Source of the DNA: HyVt-443 sp964544655
GTDB taxonomy: Bacteria; Pseudomonadota; Gammaproteobacteria; Chromatiales; Chromatiaceae
Direction of reading: 5' to 3'
Assembly: GCA_964544655.1 (NCBI GenBank)
Contig: CAZJCM010000020.1
Location: 1-50,023, forward strand
DNA: 50,023 nt
The translations under genes and the position numbers were made by a program. This document shows, piece after piece, positions 33,701 through 39,426 of this stretch. The stretch's first letter is position 1, and each line of letters begins with the position of its first letter. The notes under the pieces were generated by a model. It saw only the letters and a list, made by a program, of their open reading frames with translations. It was not told the origin of the DNA and did not search any database.

Positions 33701-34255
33701 CACGCCTTCCTGGGCAAGATATTCGACAATCCCAACACGGTCTTCACCGACGAGATTCTGCGACCGGAGATCCAGGATCCGTCAGTCTTCGCCGACGGCG
33801 TGAACAACATCGTGGAAGCCCAGCAACGCGTCGCCCTGCAATACCTGGAGGACGGCAGCGTAGAAGATGCCTGCCCGCCGTTGAAGGCCCTGATCCACAT
33901 CATGGCCAATGGAGAGTATCAAGGCATGAGTGCCCACGACCCGGCATTCCGCGCCATGTTCAGCCGCGACTACCTGCTGGCATCGGACTGGTATCGGGAG
34001 CGCCTGGAGATCAAACAGCAGCGTGACATCAGTCTGTGGCGACGCCATATCCACAGCCTGCAGCAGTTCCTCAACCTGGCCAGCCATGCCGATGAGGCCA
34101 GGCGACTGAACATCGAGGAGAGGCTGAAACAGGCCCAGGCAAAGCTGGAGCAGGTGCAGAGTCCGGACTACCTGGAGCGCCTGGTTGGAACCATCGGCGC
34201 CGATCCATTGCGGCCTGCCAAGGCCGGGGATGCGGCACGGGAGCAGGCTGCCTGA
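30764..34255 (+). CDS. Large cytosolic protein, possible PPi-type PEP carboxykinase
   Basis: The 1163-residue protein has no signal peptide or membrane helix. A P-loop-like SGGGKSEISKAL starts at residue 490. Its length (about 1,130-1,160 residues is usual) and this SGGGKSE segment recall the PPi-dependent PEP carboxykinases described in Entamoeba and Propionibacterium, which interconvert oxaloacetate and PEP with phosphate/PPi in place of GTP or ATP. That is recognition from memory without alignment. PPi-based glycolytic enzymes are common in sulfur-oxidising symbionts, and nifJ lies in the same window, which would suit. The C-terminal 100 residues are a charged coiled-coil-like helix. If not PPi-PEPCK it is an uncharacterised conserved protein. 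Confidence 0.5.
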   Translation: MDFARALGLDDAAESPEEERNRLHLYINIKLSTSGQPTCMDGTVAEFMDTAQDLLKAFREKNRLLSSYHCPADRRIQDFLNRYLHDLELDDIPTLPTTTFVLDRHGVARELSLPMGEDEFRSDIVSSYRVKQGVLHNPASDRRTTQGSFHIAEGGLPIPGDKKAVPKRTFALLLEQALLPPDDLLTIPFTSTQQEQARMFVSLLLRPVICPEIPGQEAQKTMEIRFFAPGNLVSNLDFVESIFGNGGNPNLAEFDAALDVEHWSGHTGCVILAPHLTRLTKQAAGLPHWDHATERQRREGMCWRSEDELYNDGEAFKITARDENGVIVTLLADNYYGYCKKEVKTQISYAANLYGLAEEEHAGGALAFTRRSHGDEFGVDSKTREPGYDINWVTTYYKDIMDLQPEGHAIDKKYPDLIYVPQDLRMDLKAQTITWMHHGSPVTIRLQPGKVYMQPNGYKIEMIKHRAAPTWNLIGTDPEGTFCHKPSTVSGGGKSEISKALNDAVIYGPLFVDDLKKDLDRVQEIFDKDYSSRFKPGFEHEDRDPTRKPLSPQRSLGSFIKLLAPSSSFTDEYNAWLESIPPRIQALAFLIKRFYRPEWGDNWREHLSVDEVDGAPGHELKLHDRRIIASYLRVGFDHESKWRTFKVRQDFIAAEKIQMEDDISASVVVPPPCAAKEAATGGDEARSVKLVDNCEYRLFQRPDDAIHPGFDKQTEEDMAKPGNFLANYEPLKGEALARVVEDVLTLGSFTPPMRNLLQQAYDEGGYVVSSAHPRLVDGKPSKNPRYLQTRPDMVEPMRKYIADMGARFHRKLPLNEPLCHPVDAVLTGRRNNPPEPGIRPLAVYNPIHYQELPELFMDFICSLTGKSPSTTGAGSEGALTKGPFNALRPTADLNNALVSFILTGYPGFSSSAGFIGPEVRVDHDISLLIPEIWTRLSAEERNPRFLISEGYLEPLHDFVHEGRPVLASRLGYRITERFVHAFLGKIFDNPNTVFTDEILRPEIQDPSVFADGVNNIVEAQQRVALQYLEDGSVEDACPPLKALIHIMANGEYQGMSAHDPAFRAMFSRDYLLASDWYRERLEIKQQRDISLWRRHIHSLQQFLNLASHADEARRLNIEERLKQAQAKLEQVQSPDYLERLVGTIGADPLRPAKAGDAAREQAA

Positions 34256-34303
34256 ACGCCTACCCGACTGCCGCCCGCAGGGTGCGGCGGCTCATGCCGG
34301 GCA

Positions 34304-34828
34304 TCAACGCCGGTTGTTGCGGAGATAATTGGTATGGGAGCGGGCCGGCGCACCATCCGGGAACAACAGGGGGGCCAGCTCACTGAGCGCCCGGGAGTAG
34401 ACCTTGCGTTTGAAATAGACCACCTCACGCAGAGGCTGCCAATACTTCACCCAACGCCAGCCATCGAACTCCGGTTTGGGCGAGTTGTCGAGGCAGAAAT
34501 CGGTCTCGTCACACAACACCCGCAGCAGGAACCACCGCTGCTTCTGCCCAATGCAGAGCGGCTGGCAATTACGGCGGATGAAGCGCTTGGGCAGGCGGTA
34601 GTGCAGCCAACCCTCGGTGACCCCCATCACCTCCACCTGGTGCGGCTTCAGGCCGACCTCTTCCTGCAACTCGCGGAACATCGCCTCCTCTGGCGTTTCA
34701 TCAGGCTTGATCCCGCCCTGGGGAAACTGCCAGGAGTTCTGTCCCACCCGGCGCGCCCAGAACAGCTGGCGCCGATGGTTGCAGAGTATGATACCGACAT
34801 TGGGCCTGTAACCTTCCGAATCAATCAC
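34304..34828 (-). CDS. rppH: RNA pyrophosphohydrolase
   Basis: The 174-residue Nudix hydrolase removes pyrophosphate from the 5' end of mRNA and starts decay. It aligns closely with E. coli RppH: IDSEGYRPNVGIILCNH, ARRVGQNSWQFPQGG, the Nudix box (from GGIKPDETPEEAM to EEVGL) and PEFDGWRWVKYWQP. I chose GTG 34828, which aligns with the E. coli initiator Met and has a GGGG run upstream; ATG 34843 would add five residues (MGFFL), and the frame is open to 34930. It converges with the large gene at 30764. Confidence 0.93.
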   Translation of the reverse strand: MIDSEGYRPNVGIILCNHRRQLFWARRVGQNSWQFPQGGIKPDETPEEAMFRELQEEVGLKPHQVEVMGVTEGWLHYRLPKRFIRRNCQPLCIGQKQRWFLLRVLCDETDFCLDNSPKPEFDGWRWVKYWQPLREVVYFKRKVYSRALSELAPLLFPDGAPARSHTNYLRNNRR

Positions 34829-35093
34829 AAGGAAAAACCCCATTGCAGGGGGCAGAGTCAGGTTGCCTCGGCCACGAACGCGTCGATCCAGTGCGTTGGG
34901 GCGATTCGACTCCGGCCCCTCCATATTCATTAATCTTAAGATGTAATCGATTGTTCCACATTCCCACCAACCCGGGCAACCGGTCAGACTCTTTTTCTCT
35001 CCATGGGAGATCCATTCGCTTGATCACACTTCAATATAGATGACTATGGGACCGCCGGGTGACTGTTCCAGGGAACAGCCCTGGCAGGAGCAG

Positions 35094-35122
35094 ATGCCAG
35101 CACAGGCAGAGTGGTTTAAAAT
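35094..35122 (+). promoter_or_regulatory. Putative sigma-70 promoter of the HAD phosphatase gene
   Basis: ATGCCA (35094-35099, four of six to the -35 consensus) and TAAAAT (35117-35122) are 17 bp apart, about 35 bp before the TTG start. The rest of the 34829-35156 gap holds no gene; a CTGT-N8-ACAG palindrome lies at 35063-35078, upstream of the -35. Confidence 0.45.
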
Positions 35123-35156
35123 CACCGCCTGACAGCGATTTTACGGAGTAAATATC

Positions 35157-35831
35157 TTGGCACTGGCCATTTTCGATCTTGACAACACCCTGCTGGCCGG
35201 GGATTCGGACTACCTCTGGGGACAGTTTCTGTGCGATATAGGGGTGGTGGACAAAGCGGAGTACGAGCAGGAAAACGAACGCTTCTACCGCCTCTACAAT
35301 GAAGGGCGGCTGGATATCATGGAGTTCCTCCGCTTCTCCCTGCGCCCCCTGCAGGAGCACAGCCTGGACGAACTGGAGCATTGGCGCGAACAGTTTCTGC
35401 GGGAAAAGATCGACCCCATCATCCTGCCCCCAGCCATCGACCTGGTGGAACGACACCGCCAGGCCGGCGACACCCTGTTGATCATCACCGCCACCAACGC
35501 CTTCGTCACCGCTCCCATCGCCCAGCGTCTGGGCATCAAGCACCTGATCGCCACCGAACCGGAGATGCGGGGGAGGCGTTATACAGGGGAGGTATCGGGT
35601 CGTCCCTGCTTTCAGGAAGGCAAAGTGGAACGACTGCAAGAGTGGATGACGGCACATGGCGCCACGCTGGCGGGCAGCAGCTTTTACAGTGACTCACACA
35701 ACGACATCCCCTTGCTGAACCGGGTGGACCAGCCGGTAGCGGTCGACCCGGACGAACAACTGCGGCAGACGGCCAAAGCGCGGAATTGGCCTATAATCAG
35801 TTTACGGCCGGCAGCTCGGGCAGCAGGATAG
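35157..35831 (+). CDS. HAD-superfamily IB phosphatase, SerB/CicA-like
   Basis: The 224-residue hydrolase has the HAD motifs in order: DLDNTLL at residues 7-13 (nucleophile Asp), a helical cap, IITATNAFV (motif II), a conserved Lys in FQEGKVERL and FYSDSHNDIPLL (motif IV). This is the subfamily IB group that includes SerB and many phosphoserine-like hydrolases. The start is TTG with GGAG eight bases upstream; no ATG fits the N-terminal strand. Substrate unknown. A small membrane-protein gene follows after 5 bp. Confidence 0.85.
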   Translation: MALAIFDLDNTLLAGDSDYLWGQFLCDIGVVDKAEYEQENERFYRLYNEGRLDIMEFLRFSLRPLQEHSLDELEHWREQFLREKIDPIILPPAIDLVERHRQAGDTLLIITATNAFVTAPIAQRLGIKHLIATEPEMRGRRYTGEVSGRPCFQEGKVERLQEWMTAHGATLAGSSFYSDSHNDIPLLNRVDQPVAVDPDEQLRQTAKARNWPIISLRPAARAAG

Positions 35832-35836
35832 ACAAG

Positions 35837-36037
35837 ATGAAGATAAACCCCTTCTTACTCATACTCGCCGTATTGATCATGGGCATCGGCTACGTCTACA
35901 TGACGGCGGACAAGAAGCCGGACAAGGGCACCACCGATACGCCCAAGGCGTACATCGAGAAAGTGGAGCGGGAGAAGGTGATCAGGCTACAGCAGGAACG
36001 CCGGCGGCAGGCCGCAGATGCTCAGTCGTCACGTTGA
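35837..36037 (+). CDS. Small single-helix membrane protein
   Basis: The 66-residue product has one N-terminal helix (residues 5-23, FLLILAVLIMGIGYVYMTA) and a charged helical tail (IEKVEREKVIRLQQERRRQ). It begins 5 bp after the HAD gene and is probably co-transcribed. It is convergent with the next gene and overlaps it by 16 bp. No family is recognised. Confidence 0.6.
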   Translation: MKINPFLLILAVLIMGIGYVYMTADKKPDKGTTDTPKAYIEKVEREKVIRLQQERRRQAADAQSSR

Positions 36038-36429
36038 CAGAAGGGGCGCTCATCCGGGTTCTCCACTGCATCCACGATGGCATTGATCAACTGTCCCAAC
36101 TCATCGGTGCTGACCACCGACAGGATCCGGTTGAGCAGCACCGGATCTACCGCCGCCAGTACACTGCGCCCATCGGACAGATTCACACTCACACCGGCCC
36201 GGTGCACATGGGCCGCCCCCTCCTGCTCGGCGAACAGCTGTTCGTTCATATCCAGCAGCTCGTCGTAACGCGCCTCGATCGCATCCATCAGATCGTCGTC
36301 GGTATCGTCCGGCAGCAACACCAGCAGACCCTGGTCCTGATCGGAAAGCTCGGCGACGAGCCCCTTATCCTGCAGAAATTCAACAAACAGATCCCGCGGG
36401 CGCGGATCGAAAAAGATGTACTCAAGCAT
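36022..36429 (-). CDS. Uncharacterised acidic protein
   Basis: The 135-residue protein is very acidic in its first half (LLPDDTDDDLMDAIEARYDELLDM) and ends NAIVDAVENPDERPFCQRDD. No signal peptide or membrane segment is visible. The second half (VNLSDGRSVLAAVDPVLLNRILSVVS) looks like a compact alpha/beta unit. It gives the impression of a conserved gammaproteobacterial hypothetical protein; function is not known. Confidence 0.6.
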   Translation of the reverse strand: MLEYIFFDPRPRDLFVEFLQDKGLVAELSDQDQGLLVLLPDDTDDDLMDAIEARYDELLDMNEQLFAEQEGAAHVHRAGVSVNLSDGRSVLAAVDPVLLNRILSVVSTDELGQLINAIVDAVENPDERPFCQRDD

Positions 36430-36620
36430 TCGTTTTATTAGTTAGGATGATGAAATTATCAGGCGCACATGATAACATTTTTCCCGTTCCTTGCCCGCCC
36501 CTGGGCCGGTGAGTTCTTCCCGACATATGTCAGAATATTTTACAGCTGACACAACAAGCGGGCCGGATCAATAGATAACGCGATGCCCAACCCCTTACTT
36601 GGTATTATGGAAAGAATTTC

Positions 36621-36636
36621 CGGCATCGTTATTGCT
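36621..36636 (+). promoter_or_regulatory. Sigma-54 (-24/-12) promoter of the PEP-CTERM metalloprotease
   Basis: CGGCATCGTTATTGCT has GG and GC exactly ten bases apart and matches the TGGCAYR-N4-TTGCW consensus at most positions. Transcription would start near 36646, leaving a leader of about 65 bases. Genes for PEP-CTERM proteins are often under RpoN with the PrsK/PrsR system, which supports the call. The remainder of the 36430-36712 gap shows no gene. Confidence 0.65.
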
Positions 36637-36712
36637 AGCATCATTCAGGGATTGAGAATGTATAGCCACCTCAACTCGGAATCCAGCAAACAACTAATCG
36701 GGATCACATGGA

Positions 36713-37633
36713 ATGATGACTAAGCAACCACTTCACCGCCTGCCACAAATACTGCTCACCACCGCCCTGGTGTTTGCTGCCGGGTCGAGTCAGGCCATCA
36801 CCATCGACTTTGATTACACCTATGATTCGAATGGTTTCTTTGCCGATGCATCGCGAAAAACCATCCTCGAGTCTGCTGGCAATTTCTTCGAGACACGGCT
36901 GACCGACTCGCTTTCAGCCATCACCTCTTCGGGAATCAATCAGTTCGACGCGATCTTCTCTCAACCGGATAACGGAAGCATAACCACACTGAATGGGTAC
37001 AGTGTCGCCGCTGATACGCTGGTGATCTTCGTCGGCGGCAGGGATCTCGGTGGTTCCACCTTGGGCCAGGGCGGGCCAGGCGGCTATTCAGCCACTGGCA
37101 CCCTGGCTTTCACAAATACGGTGGCAAGCCGTGGGGAGCCCGGGGTTTTCACCTTCACTGACTTCGCCCCCTGGGGCGGCTCTATCACTTTTGACACCGA
37201 TTCTAGTTGGTATTTTGACAGCGACCTTTCCACCACCGAGTCCTTCTCAGGCAGTGATTTCTACTCGGTTGCCCTGCATGAGATCGGCCATGTGCTCGGC
37301 CTTGGCATTGCCGATTCATGGGACAACCTGATCAGCGACGGCAGTTTCACCGGCAGCAACGCCACCAGCGTCTACGGTAGCGACGTTCCTCTGACCAGTA
37401 CTGAAAGCCACTGGGCAGAGGGGACATCCAGTTTCGTCGACGGCATAGCCCAGGAGGCAGCAATGGACCCGACCATCACCATCGGCACGCGCAAGGTCTT
37501 CACCGATCTGGACATGGCCGCTCTGGATGACATCGGTTGGGAGGTGACCCCGGTGCCGGTGCCGGCGGCAGTCTATCTGTTCGGCAGCGGATTGCTGGGA
37601 CTGCTGGGACTGGCCCGCAGGCGGCGCGCCTGA
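36713..37633 (+). CDS. PEP-CTERM-sorted zinc metalloprotease-like protein
   Basis: The 306-residue protein has a signal peptide (to about residue 28, SSQA), a domain like NF038122-type metalloproteases with the zinc motif ALHEIGHVLGLG (His189, Glu190, His193), and a VPLPA-type PEP-CTERM tail (VPVPAAVYLFGSGLLGLLG then ARRRRA, residues 281-306). The tail directs processing by an exosortase and export with exopolysaccharide. In the HExxHxxGxxH pattern the third ligand position (199) is Ile, so the third zinc ligand must come from elsewhere or is missing. No exosortase gene is in the window. Confidence 0.85.
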   Translation: MMTKQPLHRLPQILLTTALVFAAGSSQAITIDFDYTYDSNGFFADASRKTILESAGNFFETRLTDSLSAITSSGINQFDAIFSQPDNGSITTLNGYSVAADTLVIFVGGRDLGGSTLGQGGPGGYSATGTLAFTNTVASRGEPGVFTFTDFAPWGGSITFDTDSSWYFDSDLSTTESFSGSDFYSVALHEIGHVLGLGIADSWDNLISDGSFTGSNATSVYGSDVPLTSTESHWAEGTSSFVDGIAQEAAMDPTITIGTRKVFTDLDMAALDDIGWEVTPVPVPAAVYLFGSGLLGLLGLARRRRA

Positions 37634-37642
37634 ACCCAACTG

Positions 37643-37678
37643 ATCGCTACGGGAAGGTCATACGCTTCCCGTAGCGAT
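37643..37678 (+). other. Perfect 14-bp hairpin between two exported-protein genes
   Basis: ATCGCTACGGGAAG and CTTCCCGTAGCGAT pair perfectly around an eight-base loop. There is no T run after it. It starts 10 bp after the metalloprotease stop and ends 6 bp before the start of the next gene, so it covers the place where that gene's ribosome site should be. It could stabilise the upstream mRNA, end part of the transcripts or restrict translation of the next gene. Confidence 0.7.
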
Positions 37679-37684
37679 GACCCT

Positions 37685-38197
37685 ATGCCCAAGACAATAT
37701 CCACACACTTCGCCCTTGCCCTGCTTGCCCTGGCATCGATTTGGAGCCTCCCACCAGTGACGGCTGCCACGGTCCTGGACCAGTGGACCATCGGCGAGTT
37801 CGATTACAATCGGATGCCCCGCGGCATGCTGGGCCGCAAGACCTGGGCGCTGAACCAGCCGGAAGATTACGTCTACCAGATTGAGCAACACTGCTACTGC
37901 CCGGGCCCGCCCAAGGCCGAGGTGTTCGTCGTTGCCGGCAAGGTGGCGCAGATCAAGGACAGCCAGAGCGGCCAGGTCATCACTGATCCATCCCAGCTGC
38001 GCAGGTTCAAGACCGTCCCCCAACTGTTCGAGCAGATCGACCGGATACTGGCCGCAAAGCCCGACAGCGTCACCTTGAAGCTGGACCGCTATCTGGGCTA
38101 CCCCGCCCGCTTCACCGCCAACCCCAGCTACCGCATGGCCGACGAAGAGATCGATTACCGGATCAACTGGCTCAAACCCCTGATAAAGCGCAAATAA
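37685..38197 (+). CDS. Exported DUF6174-like protein
   Basis: The 170-residue protein has a signal peptide (to about residue 28) and a domain with the layout of DUF6174: WALNQPEDYVYQIEQHCYCPGPP with a CxC pair, a short strand VFVVAGKVAQIKD, TVPQLFEQIDRIL, and a C-terminal GYPARFTANPSYRMADEEIDYRI. The function of this family is unknown. There is no ribosome site before the ATG; a strong hairpin occupies that region. Confidence 0.7.
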   Translation: MPKTISTHFALALLALASIWSLPPVTAATVLDQWTIGEFDYNRMPRGMLGRKTWALNQPEDYVYQIEQHCYCPGPPKAEVFVVAGKVAQIKDSQSGQVITDPSQLRRFKTVPQLFEQIDRILAAKPDSVTLKLDRYLGYPARFTANPSYRMADEEIDYRINWLKPLIKRK

Positions 38198-38213
38198 AAG
38201 ACCGGTTCTTTCA

Positions 38214-39170
38214 ATGAAACCGCTTTCCATCGAAACTCTGGAGCAGGCTGCGCAAACCATCGCCCCGGCCCATCGACCCACCCCACAGATTCACTGGCCG
38301 CTGCTGGACCAGCGCAGTGGCTGCGAAGTCTGGGTCAAGCATGAAAACCACAACCCTACCGGCGCATTCAAGGTTCGCGGCGGACTCAACTTCATGGCCA
38401 GACTGAAACAGCAGCGGCCTGACGTGAAAGGGGTGATCACCGCCACCCGCGGCAACCACGGCCAGAGCATCGGCCTGGCTGCCGCAGCCCATCAGATTCA
38501 TGCGGTGATCGTGGTGCCCGAAGGCAACAATCCGGAGAAAAACGCCGCCATGAGTGCCCTGGGCGTGGAACTGATCGAGTATGGCAACGACTTTCAGGCG
38601 GCCAGAGAATACGCTATGGCGCTGGCGGAAGAACGTGGACTGCTGCCCATTCCCCCCTTCCATGAATGGCTGGTCGCCGGTGTCGCCAGCTATGCCCTGG
38701 AGTTTCTCCGGGCTGCACCACCACTGGATACGGTATACGTCCCCATTGGACAGGGCTCAGGAATCTGCGGCTTGATCAGCGCCCGTGACGCCCTTGGGCT
38801 GAAGACCAGGATCGTTGGCGTAGTGGCAGAAGGCGCACCCAGCTATGCCCTGTCATTCGAAGCCGGAAAGGCGGTGGAGACAGCTCAGGCGGCCACCATT
38901 GCAGACGGAGTGGCCTGCCGGATACCGGATCAGGAGGCGCTGGAGATGATCCTGTCTGGCGTCGAGCGGGTAATCAGGGTTAGCGAAGCAGAGATACTGG
39001 CAGCCATGCGCCACTACTTCACCGACACCCACAACCTGGCGGAAGGGGCGGGTGCCACGCCCCTGGCGGCCTTGCTCCAGGAACGGGAAACCATGGCGGG
39101 AAAACGCGTAGGACTGATTCTATCAGGCGGAAATGCGGACCGCGCCCTGTTCCATCAGGTCTTGTCATAG
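38214..39170 (+). CDS. Threonine dehydratase-like PLP enzyme
   Basis: The 318-residue enzyme has the fold-type II PLP signature ENHNPTGAFKVRGG with the Schiff-base Lys53, TRGNHGQSIGLAAA, a Gly-rich phosphate loop PIGQGSGICG and the C-terminal LSGGNAD. It lacks the regulatory ACT domain of biosynthetic IlvA, so it resembles catabolic threonine or serine/hydroxyaspartate dehydratases. It would form 2-oxobutanoate or pyruvate from the hydroxy amino acid. Exact substrate is not fixed. It follows the DUF6174-like gene by 16 bp. Confidence 0.85.
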   Translation: MKPLSIETLEQAAQTIAPAHRPTPQIHWPLLDQRSGCEVWVKHENHNPTGAFKVRGGLNFMARLKQQRPDVKGVITATRGNHGQSIGLAAAAHQIHAVIVVPEGNNPEKNAAMSALGVELIEYGNDFQAAREYAMALAEERGLLPIPPFHEWLVAGVASYALEFLRAAPPLDTVYVPIGQGSGICGLISARDALGLKTRIVGVVAEGAPSYALSFEAGKAVETAQAATIADGVACRIPDQEALEMILSGVERVIRVSEAEILAAMRHYFTDTHNLAEGAGATPLAALLQERETMAGKRVGLILSGGNADRALFHQVLS

Positions 39171-39263
39171 GCAAGGTGCTTTGTATCGATCCGGCCATCA
39201 AATGCATCTGCAAGGCCCGTTCTTCCCCAATCTGTTTGTAGCTATTCAGCTGTATTCGTGAGC

Positions 39264-39375
39264 ATCGCTGTCAGTGGGGGTTTCTGGAGGAAACGTCGGC
39301 GGCATGGACGCCGCCGTCGAGCGTACACGGACGTATTCACAGCGGTTTCCGGAAGAAACACCCACTGACAGCGAT
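39264..39375. repeat. MITE-like palindromic element with 31-bp inverted repeats
   Basis: The left arm (39264-39294, starting ATCGCTGTCAGTGGGGGTTT) and the right arm (39345-39375, inverted ATCGCTGTCAGTGGGTGTTT) match at all but a few of 31 positions. A second nested stem GGCGGC/GCCGCC lies inside. The whole is 112 bp, holds no gene and sits in the gap after the dehydratase gene. It looks like a non-autonomous mobile element or dispersed palindromic repeat. No second copy was seen here. Confidence 0.75.
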
Positions 39376-39426
39376 CTGTACTGAATTCTCATGGCAACTT
39401 GAACAGCTACACCTGCTTTTTATTTT

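Noticed and set aside
35063..35078. CTGT-N8-ACAG palindrome resembling a LexA box
   Set aside because: The core matches, but the centre is GC-rich unlike known SOS boxes, it lies upstream of the likely -35, and the gene is not a repair gene.
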